Positions 26,482 to 37,185 of a stretch of DNA of 64,000 nt are shown here, in pieces (positions within the stretch are counted from its first letter, which is position 1; the number at the start of each line of letters is the position of its first letter). Source of the DNA: Marinobacter goseongensis (GTDB lineage: Bacteria; Pseudomonadota; Gammaproteobacteria; Pseudomonadales; Oleiphilaceae); NCBI RefSeq assembly GCF_023156235.1, contig NZ_JAKZAI010000007.1, positions 164,737 to 228,736 of the forward strand, given 5' to 3'. The notes beneath the pieces were generated by a model. It had not been told where the DNA came from. It did not search any database and worked only from the letters and a program-made list of their open reading frames with translations. A program made the position numbers and the translations under genes.

Positions 26482-27326
26482 ATATTCTACTCCTGGGAAA
26501 AACCGGCCAAGTAGGTTTCGAGCTGCAAAGATCCCTCTCCCCGCTGGGCAAAATAACCGCCCCGGGCAGGGAAGAGCTGGATTTAACCAGCGAACTAGCC
26601 GTAGCTGTTTACCTGGAACACCATCACCCAGACATGATCGTAAACGCCGCCGCCTACACAGCCGTAGACGCCGCCGAACAGCAGCAACCAGAAGCCCAGC
26701 GACTCAACGCCGGCTTACCAGCACAACTGGCCCAATACAGCGCAGCGCAGGGCACCTTGCTGGTGCACTACAGCAGCGATTACGTCTACCCCGGCACCGG
26801 CGTAACACCCTGGCAGGAAAGCAGCTCCACAGCCCCGCTCAGCGTCTACGGCCAAACCAAGCTCGAAGGCGACCAAGCCATCCAGCAAAGCGCCTGCGAA
26901 CACCTGATCTTCCGCACCAGCTGGGTCTTCAGTGCCAGGGGCAATAACTTCATGAAAACCATGCTGCGCCTGGCCGAGAGTAAAACCGAACTCAACATCG
27001 TGGCAGACCAGATCGGCGCGCCAACATCCGCACGCCTCATCGCCCAAATCACCATCCTGGCGGTCCACAGCAATATCCCAAGCGGCCTCTACCATCTGGC
27101 CCCGGCAGGCGAAACCAGCTGGCAAGGCTTTGCCAAAGAAATCTTCCACCAGGCAGGCAAAACCACAACAGCCAACTCCATTCCAACCAGTGACTATCCC
27201 ACGCCAGCCACACGGCCGCTGAATTCAAGAATGGACACCACCAAACTCGAAACCGCCCTGGACATCCAGCTCCCGGATTGGCAAAGCCAACTGGCGCTGA
27301 CATTGAACGAGTATCTGGAGAAGTAA
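26478..27326 (+). CDS. rfbD: dTDP-4-dehydrorhamnose reductase
   Basis: RmlD/RfbD reduces dTDP-4-keto-L-rhamnose to dTDP-L-rhamnose. The 282-residue SDR has the N-terminal [14 protein letters not shown], the [15 protein letters not shown] block and catalytic [12 protein letters not shown] (YXXXK), all typical of RmlD. ATGA overlap with rfbB. The rfbA start follows the stop with no gap. This is the last step of dTDP-rhamnose synthesis, so the presence of RmlA, B, C and D means the cell can supply rhamnose to the polymers here. Confidence 0.96.
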   Translation: MNILLLGKTGQVGFELQRSLSPLGKITAPGREELDLTSELAVAVYLEHHHPDMIVNAAAYTAVDAAEQQQPEAQRLNAGLPAQLAQYSAAQGTLLVHYSSDYVYPGTGVTPWQESSSTAPLSVYGQTKLEGDQAIQQSACEHLIFRTSWVFSARGNNFMKTMLRLAESKTELNIVADQIGAPTSARLIAQITILAVHSNIPSGLYHLAPAGETSWQGFAKEIFHQAGKTTTANSIPTSDYPTPATRPLNSRMDTTKLETALDIQLPDWQSQLALTLNEYLEK

Positions 27327-28199
27327 ATGAAAGGGATTATCCTGGCCGGCGGCTCCGGCACCCGCTTATACCCCATCACCCGAGGCATCTCCAAACAGCT
27401 CCTCCCGGTGTACGACAAACCCATGATCTACTACCCGCTCTCCGTACTCATGCTGGCGGGCATCCGGGACATCCTCGTAATCACCACCCCGGAAGACCAA
27501 CAAGGCTTCCAGCGCCTGCTGGGTGACGGCAGCCAATGGGGCATCAACCTCAGCTACGCCCAACAACCCAGCCCAGACGGCCTGGCCCAGGCTTTCCTCA
27601 TCGGTGCAGAATTCATTGGCAGCGATAGTGTGTGCCTGGTCCTGGGCGACAACATCTACTACGGCCAAGGCCTGAGCAAGATGCTCCAAACCGCCGCCAA
27701 ACGCGACAGAGGCGCCACCGTGTTCGGCTACCAGGTAACCGACCCGGAACGCTTCGGTGTAGTAGAGTTTGATGAAAACCATCGCGCCGTCTCCATCGAA
27801 GAAAAACCCGCCACGCCAAAATCCGACTACGCGGTAACCGGCCTTTATTTCTACGACAACGACGTCGTTGAAATCGCCAAGCAGGTAAAACCCTCAGAGC
27901 GAGGCGAGCTGGAAATCACCAGTGTTAACCAGGCCTACCTGGAACGGGGCGACCTGAACGTAGAACTGCTGGGCCGGGGCTTTGCCTGGCTGGACACGGG
28001 CACCTTTGATTCTCTGCACGAAGCCAGCGGCTTTATCGAAACCCTGGAAAAACGCCAGGGCCTGAAAATTGCTTGCCTGGAAGAAATCGCCTTTCGCATG
28101 GGCTTCATTGGCGAGGAACAGCTGCTGGCCGAAGCGGAAAACCTGAAGAAGAACAGCTACGGCGCCTACCTGAAAAAACTCGTTACCAAAGCCCGATAA
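27327..28199 (+). CDS. rfbA: Glucose-1-phosphate thymidylyltransferase
   Basis: RmlA/RfbA makes dTDP-glucose from dTTP and glucose-1-phosphate. The 290-residue nucleotidyltransferase has the signature [36 protein letters not shown], the Mg-binding VLGDNIYYG and [16 protein letters not shown], as in the short RmlA of Pseudomonas. The gene begins on the base after the rfbD stop and is followed by rfbC after 15 bp. Confidence 0.96.
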   Translation: MKGIILAGGSGTRLYPITRGISKQLLPVYDKPMIYYPLSVLMLAGIRDILVITTPEDQQGFQRLLGDGSQWGINLSYAQQPSPDGLAQAFLIGAEFIGSDSVCLVLGDNIYYGQGLSKMLQTAAKRDRGATVFGYQVTDPERFGVVEFDENHRAVSIEEKPATPKSDYAVTGLYFYDNDVVEIAKQVKPSERGELEITSVNQAYLERGDLNVELLGRGFAWLDTGTFDSLHEASGFIETLEKRQGLKIACLEEIAFRMGFIGEEQLLAEAENLKKNSYGAYLKKLVTKAR

Positions 28200-28214
28200 A
28201 CAAAAGCAGACGCC

Positions 28215-28781
28215 ATGAAAATCACTGAAACCAGAATCCCGGACGTAAAACTCATCGAGCCCAAAGTATTCGGCGACGAGCGCGGCTTCTTCATGGAAAC
28301 CTGGAACGAAAAAGCTTTTCGTGAAGCCGGAATCGACGCCACCTTCGTACAGGACAACCACAGCCGCTCCGTCAAAAATACCCTGCGTGGCTTGCATTAT
28401 CAGATCAAGCAACCTCAGGGCAAACTGGTGCGGGTAACCCGTGGTGAAGTGTTCGACGTGGCTGTAGACCTGCGCACCAATTCACCCACCTTTGGCCAGT
28501 GGGTAGGGGAGTATCTCTCGGAAGACAACAACCGAATGTTGTGGGTGCCACCCGGATTTGCTCATGGTTTTCTGGTAACCAGTGATACGGCGGATTTTCA
28601 GTACAAATGCACAGATACCTACGCGCCTGAGCACGAGCGCTCCATTCATTGGGCAGACGAAGAGCTCGCGATAGACTGGCCGCTGGATTACAGCGCCGAA
28701 CCACTCGTATCCGAAAAAGACAAGCAAGCCGTTTCCTTCGCCCAAGCAGAAAAGTACGGCCAGGAAGGTGAAAGCCTATGA
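28215..28781 (+). CDS. rfbC: dTDP-4-dehydrorhamnose 3,5-epimerase
   Basis: RmlC/RfbC, a cupin-fold epimerase of 188 residues. The catalytic His is in LRGLHYQIKQPQGKLVRV, the Tyr in DFQYKCTDTYAPEHER, and the family block WVPPGFAHGFLV is present. Together with rfbB, D and A it completes the dTDP-L-rhamnose set. The order B-D-A-C is common in gammaproteobacterial O-antigen loci. Its stop overlaps the start of the FdtA-like gene by 4 bp, so both pathways using dTDP-4-keto-6-deoxyglucose are co-expressed. Confidence 0.95.
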   Translation: MKITETRIPDVKLIEPKVFGDERGFFMETWNEKAFREAGIDATFVQDNHSRSVKNTLRGLHYQIKQPQGKLVRVTRGEVFDVAVDLRTNSPTFGQWVGEYLSEDNNRMLWVPPGFAHGFLVTSDTADFQYKCTDTYAPEHERSIHWADEELAIDWPLDYSAEPLVSEKDKQAVSFAQAEKYGQEGESL

Positions 28782-29185
28782 GCCTGATAAAATGGATCGA
28801 CTTCCAAAGCCTGGGCGACGAACGTGGCAGTCTGGTCGCCGTTGAAATCGGCATGGAAAAAGCCGTCCCGTTCGACATTAAGCGCGTGTATTACATCTAT
28901 CACACCGAGCAAGGTGTAAGCCGTGGATACCACGCTCATAAAAATCTGAAGCAGGTTGCAATCTGTGTGGCGGGCAAGTGCCGCATGGTGCTGGATGACG
29001 GCTCAAACCGGGAAGAAGTGTGGCTGGATTGCCCAACCAAGGGTTTGGTGATTGAAGATCTGGTCTGGAGGGAAATGCACGATTTCAATGAAGACTGTGT
29101 TTTGCTCGTGCTCGCCAGTGAGCATTATGACGAGTCCGACTATATTCGGGATTACGACGATTTCCTGAAGCAGGTGAGCGAGTGA
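28778..29185 (+). CDS. dTDP-4-keto-6-deoxyglucose 3,4-ketoisomerase (FdtA/QdtA-like)
   Basis: A 135-residue WxcM-like cupin that moves the keto group of dTDP-4-keto-6-deoxyglucose from C4 to C3. Family blocks seen: [17 protein letters not shown] at the N-terminus, the His-containing core [19 protein letters not shown], and [14 protein letters not shown]. FdtA gives the galacto product (towards Fuc3NAc) and QdtA the gluco product (towards Qui3NAc); the sequence alone does not let me choose. It overlaps rfbC and the following acetyltransferase by 4 bp each. Confidence 0.88.
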   Translation: MSLIKWIDFQSLGDERGSLVAVEIGMEKAVPFDIKRVYYIYHTEQGVSRGYHAHKNLKQVAICVAGKCRMVLDDGSNREEVWLDCPTKGLVIEDLVWREMHDFNEDCVLLVLASEHYDESDYIRDYDDFLKQVSE

Positions 29186-29643
29186 GCTTCATCCATCCGC
29201 TTGCTGACGTTGCCGAATGCACCATAGGCGAGGGCACAAAGGTCTGGCAATTTGTGGTCATTCTCACAGGTGCAAAAATCGGCCAGGACTGCAACATTTG
29301 CGCCCAGACACTAATTGAAGGTGATGTGGTTATTGGCGATAGAGTCACCGTGAAATCTGGCGTTCAGCTTTGGGACGGGACCCGCGTGGAGGACGATGTT
29401 TTCATTGGTCCAAATGCGACGTTTACAAACGATCCCTACCCCCGTTCAAAACAATATCTGGAGGAATTCTCTGGGATACGGATCTGTAAAAACGCTAGCA
29501 TCGGCGCAAACGCAACCATCCTTCCCGGTATCACCATCGGCAAAGAAGCAATGGTAGGAGCCGGAGCGGTTGTCACCGAAGATGTCCCTCCCAAGGCTGT
29601 TGTTGTTGGTAATCCGGCCCGCATTATCAGGTACGTTGAATAA
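29182..29643 (+). CDS. Left-handed beta-helix sugar N-acetyltransferase (FdtC/QdtC-like)
   Basis: A 153-residue hexapeptide-repeat acyltransferase expected to N-acetylate the 3-amino group of a dTDP-3-amino-3,6-dideoxyhexose. Repeats of the I/V-G-X-X type run through most of the chain ([59 protein letters not shown]). The loop residues [13 protein letters not shown] match the FdtC/WlbB type. GTG start overlapping the FdtA-like stop; its own stop overlaps the aminotransferase ATG by one base. Position between ketoisomerase and aminotransferase fixes the pathway. Confidence 0.88.
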   Translation: MSFIHPLADVAECTIGEGTKVWQFVVILTGAKIGQDCNICAQTLIEGDVVIGDRVTVKSGVQLWDGTRVEDDVFIGPNATFTNDPYPRSKQYLEEFSGIRICKNASIGANATILPGITIGKEAMVGAGAVVTEDVPPKAVVVGNPARIIRYVE

Positions 29644-30746
29644 TGGTTCCCTTCTTAGACTTAAAGGCAATTAACGCCAAATACCGCGAAGAACTCGTAG
29701 CCGCCGCCACCCGAGTAATTGACTCCGGCTGGTACATCCAAGGCATCGAAGTAAAAGCCTTTGAGCAAGAGTTCGCCGACTATTGTGGCAGCAAACACTG
29801 CATTGGCGTAGCCAACGGCCTGGATGCGCTCACTCTCACTCTCAGAGCCTGGAAAGAAATGGGCAAGCTGAAGGAGGGAGACGAAGTCATCGTGCCAGCC
29901 AATACCTACATCGCCAGCATACTGGCCATCACCGAAAACCGGTTGAAACCGGTACTGGTTGAACCGGACGAGGCCACTTTCAACCTGTGCCCTGAAAAAA
30001 CCGCAGCAGCCATCACCCCAAACACCAAAGCCATCGTGGCCGTTCACCTCTACGGCCAGATCTCTCCGATGCCAGAGCTGATGAAACTGGCTGATAAACA
30101 CGGTCTGTTGGTGCTGGAAGACGCCGCCCAGGCACATGGGGCCTGCATAGACGGCCGCAAAGCCGGCAGCTGGGGCCACGCCGCCGGGTTCAGCTTCTAC
30201 CCGGGCAAAAACCTCGGCGCACTGGGCGATGCGGGTGCCGTAACGACCGATGATGAAGACCTGGCCAGAACCATCCGGGCGCTGGGCAATTACGGCAGCC
30301 ACAAGAAATACGAAAACCTTTATCAGGGCGTCAACAGCAGGTTGGATGAGATGCAGGCCGCTATGCTCAGAATCAAACTGCGCCACTTGGATGAAGAAAT
30401 CCAGAGCCGTCGGAAAGTGGCTGAGTATTACCTTGCACGCATCGATAACCCTAGCATCCAGTTGCCCTCTGTGGGCAAACGTAAAAGCCATGTTTGGCAC
30501 CTGTTTGTTGTGCGATGCGAGCAGCGCGATGCCTTACAGAAGCATCTGGCAGAGCAGGGTGTGCAGACGTTGATTCATTATCCCATCGCTCCCCACCAAC
30601 AATCGGCTTACAGCGAGTGGAGAAGCTTGCGATTTCCGCTAACTGAAAAAATTCACGAACAAGTACTCAGCTTACCAACGGGTCCTCTGATTGACGGTGA
30701 TTCACTTAAATACATTGTGGGTCTCATCGAGGATATTGCGCGGTGA
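29643..30746 (+). CDS. dTDP-3-keto-6-deoxyhexose aminotransferase (FdtB/QdtB-like, DegT/DnrJ/EryC1 family)
   Basis: A 367-residue PLP-dependent sugar aminotransferase. The N-terminus [17 protein letters not shown] is the usual family start. [16 protein letters not shown] contacts the cofactor phosphate. [11 protein letters not shown] contains the PLP-binding Asp. The Schiff-base Lys is in [17 protein letters not shown]. The C-terminal [12 protein letters not shown] is typical of FdtB-type enzymes. With the ketoisomerase and acetyltransferase it would give dTDP-Fuc3NAc or dTDP-Qui3NAc. The stop overlaps the GTG of the next gene. Confidence 0.93.
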   Translation: MVPFLDLKAINAKYREELVAAATRVIDSGWYIQGIEVKAFEQEFADYCGSKHCIGVANGLDALTLTLRAWKEMGKLKEGDEVIVPANTYIASILAITENRLKPVLVEPDEATFNLCPEKTAAAITPNTKAIVAVHLYGQISPMPELMKLADKHGLLVLEDAAQAHGACIDGRKAGSWGHAAGFSFYPGKNLGALGDAGAVTTDDEDLARTIRALGNYGSHKKYENLYQGVNSRLDEMQAAMLRIKLRHLDEEIQSRRKVAEYYLARIDNPSIQLPSVGKRKSHVWHLFVVRCEQRDALQKHLAEQGVQTLIHYPIAPHQQSAYSEWRSLRFPLTEKIHEQVLSLPTGPLIDGDSLKYIVGLIEDIAR

Positions 30747-32776
30747 GTAACAAGATCGGCTATAGACCAGATATCGATGTATTGAGAGCCTTCGCTGTTC
30801 TTCCTGTTGTTCTTTTTCATTTGGACAGCGACCTGATTCCAGGCGGTTTTCTGGGAGTCGATGTATTCTTTGTTATCTCGGGCTATCTCATCACACGATT
30901 GCTTCAGGGTGAGCTGCAGCAGGGCGGAATAGATTTACTCGGGTTTTGGCGTAGGCGGATTTTACGAATTCTGCCCGCGTTAATGACGATGGTTGTTGTT
31001 ACTTTCCTGATTGGGCAAATTCTGCTTTTCGCTCCCGAACGGAACGACTTGGCTACTAATTCATGGGCTGCATTGTTATCGGTTTCTAATATTTCACACT
31101 GGCTCAGTTATGGTGGATACTGGGGTGCAGAGGCTAATGACTCTCCTCTACTGCACACATGGTCGCTCGGGGTGGAAGAGCAGTTTTATCTTTTCTATCC
31201 GCTGTTTCTGCTCATGGTTTTTCGGTTATTCGGGAACATTCCTGTTTTGCTTATATTGGGAGTCTTGTTGATTAGCCTTGGCGGATTTGCATACGGTCTT
31301 TTGAACTATCCATCAGCGACATTCTATCTACTACCTACCCGTGCATGGGAGTTGGCGGCCGGGGCAACTGCAGCTCTTGTTTCGCCTGCTGCGTTAAGAA
31401 CAAAAGCGGCCAATGCGTTGTCTTTCTTAGGTCTGGTTTTCGTTGCAGCCGCCTACATATTTGCAATGCCGGATTCTCTTAGTCTTTGGAACGTTGTCGC
31501 AGTAGCTGGCGCTTCACTTATTGTTTATTCCAGTACCCAGAATTTGTTCTCAAAGCTTCGCCTCACCAACCAAGCTTTACTTTGGATAGGATTGATCTCC
31601 TATTCGTTGTATTTATGGCATTATCCCGTTGTTGTTTATGGTAAGGCAATCGAGACGAGGTATAGCTCTGAAATTTCGCCAGTTTTGTTGTTTTTTTTGA
31701 TTTTTCTTTTTGCTTGGATTTCCTATCGGTTTGTCGAGACCCCATTGCGACGAGCCAAGTCAGCCGCATCAAAAGTTGGCTTTGCCACTTTATTTCTGGC
31801 AGGGCTAGCTCTTGGTGCTCAGAACTTTGACTACCAAGAGAATCTGGCCAACTTTAAGCCAACGCAGTGGGCGGGTAATCTGTACCGTGTAAATCCGAGA
31901 GGTGCCTCGTCTGAAGGTGTTGACGAGCGTATGAAAGGCATAGAAGTACTGCAAAAAACACCGGCGGCCGAAGATACATATGCTGGAGCCTATTTGGAGA
32001 AGGGAATTGTTCTTGAGTATAGCGGCTCGGATAAAATCGAGGTTTTTGTTCTGGGTGATTCACATGGATTGCAGTGGGCTCCAGTAATAGACGAAATAAT
32101 GCACGAGATAGGTAAAACAGTATCATTTATGACCGCTGACGGTACTCCAGCTTTTTTCAATATTCCCGTGCAGCCAGATGCTCAGAGGGGGCTCCTGTTT
32201 ACCTCTGAACAGTTGACAGATTTTAAGCAAGCCCGGCTTCGTGTGATCAGAGAACGAAAGCCAGAGCTGGTAATTATTTCAGCCGCTTGGCGAGAATCTC
32301 ATATCAAGGAGAGTGAGGACGTAATATCTGAAATTTTGAAAAGTGGTGCTCAGATCCTGTTCATTGGTGCTCCACCAAGACTCGAAATCGGTGATCGAAA
32401 TGCTCCGCAATATTTGTCCTACCTCGGTGTGCAAAATGATGAGCGTGGGGATGTGTGGCTTGATCTTGTGGATTCTGAACATTATCAAGAAGCTAAAATC
32501 ACAGTTAAAAGCATTGTAGATCGATGCGAATCGAATTGTCGTTTGGTTGAACCGGGTCCAATTTATATCCGTTCCTCTAAAGATGAGGGTGGTTGGTTGT
32601 TGAAAGTTATTGATAACGAAGAAGTGTTGTATATCGACGACGATCATCTCAGTGTGGCAGGGGCGAGACTGTCAAAAGAGCTCATTCAAAAGGGCGTATT
32701 GGCCGCTTTTGCGGAGCATGACGTAAAGATGGCCAATTTAAATGAGGTAAACAATGCCTCAGAAAGCCCGGAATGA
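30743..32776 (+). CDS. OafA/YrhL-type O-acyltransferase with C-terminal SGNH domain
   Basis: An inner-membrane acyltransferase of 677 residues that would O-acetylate (or otherwise acylate) the glycan. The N-terminal Acyl_transf_3 domain (about 1-345, some ten membrane segments) begins [20 protein letters not shown] and contains [14 protein letters not shown] and [14 protein letters not shown] (conserved Glu). The C-terminal periplasmic SGNH hydrolase-like domain (about 400-660) has GDSHGLQW with the Ser nucleophile and [11 protein letters not shown] with the Asp-His pair. The fusion is the OafB/YrhL type. GTG start overlapping the aminotransferase stop; ATGA overlap with wzx. Acceptor sugar unknown. 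Confidence 0.92.
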   Translation: MSNKIGYRPDIDVLRAFAVLPVVLFHLDSDLIPGGFLGVDVFFVISGYLITRLLQGELQQGGIDLLGFWRRRILRILPALMTMVVVTFLIGQILLFAPERNDLATNSWAALLSVSNISHWLSYGGYWGAEANDSPLLHTWSLGVEEQFYLFYPLFLLMVFRLFGNIPVLLILGVLLISLGGFAYGLLNYPSATFYLLPTRAWELAAGATAALVSPAALRTKAANALSFLGLVFVAAAYIFAMPDSLSLWNVVAVAGASLIVYSSTQNLFSKLRLTNQALLWIGLISYSLYLWHYPVVVYGKAIETRYSSEISPVLLFFLIFLFAWISYRFVETPLRRAKSAASKVGFATLFLAGLALGAQNFDYQENLANFKPTQWAGNLYRVNPRGASSEGVDERMKGIEVLQKTPAAEDTYAGAYLEKGIVLEYSGSDKIEVFVLGDSHGLQWAPVIDEIMHEIGKTVSFMTADGTPAFFNIPVQPDAQRGLLFTSEQLTDFKQARLRVIRERKPELVIISAAWRESHIKESEDVISEILKSGAQILFIGAPPRLEIGDRNAPQYLSYLGVQNDERGDVWLDLVDSEHYQEAKITVKSIVDRCESNCRLVEPGPIYIRSSKDEGGWLLKVIDNEEVLYIDDDHLSVAGARLSKELIQKGVLAAFAEHDVKMANLNEVNNASESPE

Positions 32777-34290
32777 GTAGTTCTGCTCCTTCAAACTCCC
32801 GCGGCCTGATCCGCTCCATGCTGGTAATCGGCTCAGCTCAGGTGGTCAATATCCTCATTTCCATCATCCGAATGAAGGTGGTGGCGGTGTTTTTGGGGCC
32901 GGCGGGTGTTGGTCTGCTCGGCATCTACAACAACCTGCAGCAGATGGTGGGTAATGCGGCTGGCCTGGGGATTGGCTCCAGTGGCGTTCGCCAGATCGCG
33001 GGTGCTAAAGGCGATGCGCAGACGCTGAACCGGGTCAGCCGTGTTCTTCTGGCCGCCCATCTGGTGCAAGGCACGTTCGCCATGATTGCGGTCTGGGTGT
33101 TTCGTCAGCCCCTGGCTATATGGTTGACGGATGATCCCACGCTGTCCACTGAGATCGGTTTGGTGGGCATTGCCGTCCTGTTAATGCTGCTGGCGACGGC
33201 CTACACCACGCTGCTCCAGGGCCTGCGCAGAATTGGTGACCTGGGCCGGGTAACGGTTATCGGTGCGTTAGTGTCAACGCTGTTCGGTTTGCTGGCGATC
33301 TGGTGGCTTGGCAGGTCAGGGCTTATCTGGTTCCTTGTGGTGCAGCCTTTGGCAAACCTGCTGGCGGCCTTGTTCTATGTCCGCAAGCTGCCACAGCGGG
33401 CTGACCGCCCACCGATGGGACTGAAGAAAATCTGGGAAACCTGGAAGCCGATGGCACGCCTTGGCGCCGCCTTCATGGCGGGAGGTCTCGCGACAACTGC
33501 CACCTTGTTACTGGTGCGGGCTATCGTTACTCGCGAACTGGGTCTGGATGCCGCCGGCCACTTTGCCGCCGCCTGGGGCATTACCATGATTTACGTCGGC
33601 TTCCTGCTCGGTGCCATGGGCGCTGATTATTATCCGCGACTGACCGAAGTGATTCACGATCGTCAGGCCGCCAACGGACTCATGAACGATCAGGCCCAGC
33701 TGGGTCTCGCCATTGGTGGCCCCGTGCTGTTGCTGATGATTGGTTGGGCGCCCTGGCTGATCACCCTTTTGTATGCCAGTGACTTCGGGCCGGCGGCGAC
33801 GCTGCTTCAGTGGCAGACCGTGGGTAACGCGTTCAAGGTGGCCAGTTGGGCCATGAGTTTTGCGATTGTAGCCGGTGCACATGCCCGGATCTACTTCTTT
33901 ATGGAACTCAGCTTTAACGCGGTCTTTCTGGTGCTGATCTGGTTCCTGTTACCCATCGTTGGTCTTGAAATGACCGGGGTGGCGTTTCTGCTCGGTTACA
34001 TGGCTTATTTTCTTACGGTCTACTTGCTGGTAAGGCATCTGCGAGGCTTTCGCTGGCAATCGCTCTCGCTGAAACTGTTTGGCTTGCACGTGTTGCTCTC
34101 TGCGGGCCTGCTGGCAATATCCCTAACCGTTCCAGTTACCGGATTTATCGTTTCGCCATTAATCGCTGTTGTGACTGGCGTGGTCGGTTTACGTATTGTA
34201 TTGCAGAAAACCGGCCCTCAAGGGCGTTTGGCAAGTAAAGGTTATGAATTATACGCCAGGCTCGGCTGGCCTATCAGGAGTGCAGGATGA
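32773..34290 (+). CDS. wzx: Wzx-type O-antigen/polysaccharide flippase
   Basis: A 505-residue polytopic inner-membrane protein of the polysaccharide transport (MOP) superfamily, which flips undecaprenyl-linked repeat units. Hydrophobic segments occur along the whole chain (about 12). The N-terminus LIRSMLVIGSAQVVNILISI and AVFLGPAGVGLLGIYNNLQQ are typical of the WzxE/RfbX-like branch (LGPAGVGLLG-Y-N). It overlaps the acyltransferase and the next glycosyltransferase by 4 bp each. A flippase here argues for a Wzx/Wzy route, with polymerase near 45 kb. Confidence 0.93.
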   Translation: MSSSAPSNSRGLIRSMLVIGSAQVVNILISIIRMKVVAVFLGPAGVGLLGIYNNLQQMVGNAAGLGIGSSGVRQIAGAKGDAQTLNRVSRVLLAAHLVQGTFAMIAVWVFRQPLAIWLTDDPTLSTEIGLVGIAVLLMLLATAYTTLLQGLRRIGDLGRVTVIGALVSTLFGLLAIWWLGRSGLIWFLVVQPLANLLAALFYVRKLPQRADRPPMGLKKIWETWKPMARLGAAFMAGGLATTATLLLVRAIVTRELGLDAAGHFAAAWGITMIYVGFLLGAMGADYYPRLTEVIHDRQAANGLMNDQAQLGLAIGGPVLLLMIGWAPWLITLLYASDFGPAATLLQWQTVGNAFKVASWAMSFAIVAGAHARIYFFMELSFNAVFLVLIWFLLPIVGLEMTGVAFLLGYMAYFLTVYLLVRHLRGFRWQSLSLKLFGLHVLLSAGLLAISLTVPVTGFIVSPLIAVVTGVVGLRIVLQKTGPQGRLASKGYELYARLGWPIRSAG

Positions 34291-35237
34291 CGCAGGAAAA
34301 GTCACAGGAACGGCCGTTAGTGACGTTTGCGCTGTTTGCCTATAACCAGGAACAGTATATTCGGGAGGCAATTGAGGGAGCGTTGGCGCAGACTTATGAG
34401 CCGTTGGAGATTATTCTTTCTGATGATTGTTCGACGGATCGAACGTTTGAGATTATGAAGGAGATGGCGGCGCATTATGATGGGCCGCATGAGTTGAGAG
34501 TACGACGAAATGAGCGAAACTATGGCTTGATTGATCACGTCAATGTCGTCATTACTGAAGCATCAGCCGACATAGTCGTGCTAGCTGCTGGCGATGATAT
34601 TTCTCGCCCAGAAAGAACAACATTAATTGCTAAAAAATTTGGAGAGCAGCCATTTTGTCAACTTGTCCATTCGTCAGTTTTGGAAATTGATCAATCTGGA
34701 CGCACTTTAGGAGTAAGATTTCCTCCTGTTAGCGAAAAATTAGATGACCTTCAGAAAGCTTCAATATCCACAGGTATTTATATTGGGGCAACTGGGGCAA
34801 TAAGAAAGTCTCTTAACGCTTTTTTTGGAAAAATAAATGAAAAGGACACATATGAAGATTTAATTTTTGGATTTAGGGCGGCTTTGCTAAATGGAATTTT
34901 TTACATTGAAAAACCGCTTGTGACCTACAGAAAAAATATAGGAATATCTTCTGGGTCTAATAGAAAATTTGGCTCAAGAAAGGAAAAACGAGTTGCGGCT
35001 CACAGTCATCGGATTGCAACATTGCGTCAGCGTAGATCTGATGTCGTCAAAACTAAGAATCTGAATCTTAAAAAAGTTATACGCGTTATTGATTCTGAAA
35101 TAAAAATAGCGGAATGTCGAAAGATTTACCATGAAAACTTTTGGTATTTTATAATATGTTTTTTTGAAAAAGGTTTTTTTTCTCAAATAAAAGCACTTTC
35201 CTCAGAAACAAAATACCTCTTAGGATTAATAAAATAA
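34287..35237 (+). CDS. Family 2 glycosyltransferase
   Basis: A 316-residue GT-A fold transferase. The start VTFALFAYNQEQYIREAIEG and the DD-containing ILSDDCSTDRTFEIM are the nucleotide-sugar-binding N-terminal motifs, and VVLAAGDDISRPER holds the metal-binding DXD-like element. The C-terminal third is basic and Lys/Phe-rich. From about 34.7 kb the DNA becomes clearly richer in A and T than the rml and wzx genes, consistent with separate acquisition. ATGA overlap with wzx. The donor and acceptor are unknown. Confidence 0.9.
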   Translation: MTQEKSQERPLVTFALFAYNQEQYIREAIEGALAQTYEPLEIILSDDCSTDRTFEIMKEMAAHYDGPHELRVRRNERNYGLIDHVNVVITEASADIVVLAAGDDISRPERTTLIAKKFGEQPFCQLVHSSVLEIDQSGRTLGVRFPPVSEKLDDLQKASISTGIYIGATGAIRKSLNAFFGKINEKDTYEDLIFGFRAALLNGIFYIEKPLVTYRKNIGISSGSNRKFGSRKEKRVAAHSHRIATLRQRRSDVVKTKNLNLKKVIRVIDSEIKIAECRKIYHENFWYFIICFFEKGFFSQIKALSSETKYLLGLIK

Positions 35238-35238
35238 A

Positions 35239-36204
35239 ATGCGTATATCGATAGCTCTTGCAACTTATAACGGTGCGAGAAATATAAAAGAACAACTTGA
35301 AAGTTATGCTGCGCAAAGCGTCATTCCTGATGAGTTAATTATCTGTGACGATGCATCTACAGATGAAACTGTTGAGATAATCTCAGATTTCAGAGGTATG
35401 GCTCCTTTTGAGATAATATTAATAAATAATGAAAATAATCTCGGTCATGTCCAAAATTTTGCAAAGGCAATATCTCTGTGCACCGGAGATATAATTTTTC
35501 TTTCTGACCAAGATGACAAATGGTTCCCCAGCAAGATCGAAAGCATCGTACGAGTATTCCATCAAAATCCAAAGTGCTGGATCGTGATTCATGATGGAGA
35601 GCTAACAGATGGGCAGCTTGGCCCGTCAGGTCAAACGAAGATGACACAGATTCAAAGAGGATATGGCACCGCGGAAAACATCTCCACAGGTGCACTAAGT
35701 GCAGTACGGCGAGATCTGTTGAAGTATGTGCTCCCGATTCCTTCAGGTATCTCGGCACACGATACTTGGCTCCATAAAGTTGCATCAATACTTCCGGCTA
35801 GACGGATAGTCTTAAAGCAGACGTTGCAGTACATTCGGAGGCACGACAAGAATACTTCGAGCTGGGTTGTCAATAGCGGTAAGAAGCTAACTCGCTTGGA
35901 CGTTATTCGGGATCAAGCGAATACAGCACCTGCCTATGATTACACAGATCGCCTGGCAATAAATACTGGTCTTAAAAATGCTGTTGTCAAGATTGACAAA
36001 GATCTGAAGTGCCGATCCGACCTCTGCGCGACTCAGCGTGCAAAGATGCTGTTAGCACGTGAACGCAGAGCCATCCACTCGCGCCAGAATTTAGTTGGTT
36101 TTAACTGGCTTAAACGCAAGTTATATGCTAGCTATATGCTTTTGACCGGTCAATATTTACACTTTAACGGAATTCAGAGTTTCATTCGTGATGTTATCCG
36201 GTGA
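35239..36204 (+). CDS. Family 2 glycosyltransferase
   Basis: A 321-residue GT-A transferase, probably a rhamnosyl- or galactosyl-type enzyme. MRISIALATYNGARNIKEQL and LIICDDASTDETVEII are the N-terminal donor-site motifs. DIIFLSDQDDKWFP carries the DQDD block typical of WbbL/RgpB-like enzymes. ISAHDTWL in the centre is the usual acceptor-domain motif. The gene begins one base after the previous stop. The 5' half is AT-rich. Specificity cannot be read. Confidence 0.9.
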   Translation: MRISIALATYNGARNIKEQLESYAAQSVIPDELIICDDASTDETVEIISDFRGMAPFEIILINNENNLGHVQNFAKAISLCTGDIIFLSDQDDKWFPSKIESIVRVFHQNPKCWIVIHDGELTDGQLGPSGQTKMTQIQRGYGTAENISTGALSAVRRDLLKYVLPIPSGISAHDTWLHKVASILPARRIVLKQTLQYIRRHDKNTSSWVVNSGKKLTRLDVIRDQANTAPAYDYTDRLAINTGLKNAVVKIDKDLKCRSDLCATQRAKMLLARERRAIHSRQNLVGFNWLKRKLYASYMLLTGQYLHFNGIQSFIRDVIR

Positions 36205-36205
36205 T

Positions 36206-37056
36206 ATGGTTGCAAACAGGATTTACAAACTATCTTTTGTGATTCCCAACTATAATGGCGCAGATTTTCTGCCTGCATACGTTCTGTGTTTGGTCAGATT
36301 ACATCAGACTGCGAGGTTGTACTTGTCGATGACGGCTCGACCGATAACAGCGTCGACCAGGTTCGGCGAAACTTTTCTGATGCACTGCACAGTGGCCAGC
36401 TCATGTTGATCTGCACAGAAAATGCGGGCCCGGGGGCGGCGCGCAATACGTGGATTCAGGCAGCACGCGGCACCTACATCGCATTTCTCGATAGCGATGA
36501 TTTTATCCTTCCGGGCTGTATTGCGCGCATCCTCGCTATTCTGTCAGATAGCGCCCCTGATATCGTGCAGTTCAATGTGCTGCGGGTTCTAGAAGATAAT
36601 CTGAGCGGACAACATCTGATTGCCTGCCACAGGCCCCCAGATGGTCTTGACAAGATGGATGCGATCAGCAGCGAGATCTTCGGGGTGGGGAAGTGGTTTC
36701 CTCCTTCTCGTATCTTTACACGCAAGATTATCCTCGCAAACCCGTTCCCAGCGGAGCGGGCTTTTTACGAAGGCTTGCAGCTTCTGCCATTTATTTTCTT
36801 TCAGGATGTCACCATTTTCCTGGTCGTTGATCCGCTCATCGCATATCGCGATAACCCTCACGGCACGATCCGTAATCACAAACTAGAACACGCAAATACC
36901 ATGCTATCCCTTTTTGCACGGTTTGGTGTGCTGCCGCCCTCGGTGCCGTGCGATTTGACGCGGGTGCAGCTCGCGCGCAGTATTGTGTTTGTGGCATTGG
37001 TATTGAGGTTGCGCAAGATTGATTTGTGCGACCTACGCAATCGGATCCTTTGGTAG
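36206..37056 (+). pseudogene. Family 2 glycosyltransferase, frameshifted
   Basis: Two frames make up one GT2 protein. The first, from the ATG at 36206, reads MVANRIYKLSFVIPNYNGAD-FLPA and then goes out of frame near 36277. The second frame contains the missing continuation, CIRSVFGQ and CEVVLVDDGSTDNSVDQV, then GPGAARNTWIQAARG and AFLDSDDFI, down to the stop at 37054-37056. The join at about 36272-36280 (CCTGCATACG) looks like loss of 4 bases, where CCTGCN-TGCATACG would restore LPACIRSVFG. Unless it is a sequencing error, the enzyme is dead. GC content is higher than in the preceding genes. Confidence 0.8.
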
Positions 37057-37185
37057 TCTGGGGTTTAGCTTGTCTCGAAATCAGTTACTATTTTTGGAAA
37101 TTTTAGCGATCAAAGTTTTCTGACAATAAGTAATGGATTTAATGAAAAAAGTTTAAAAATCAAAATAGATAACGAATCACTTAGA

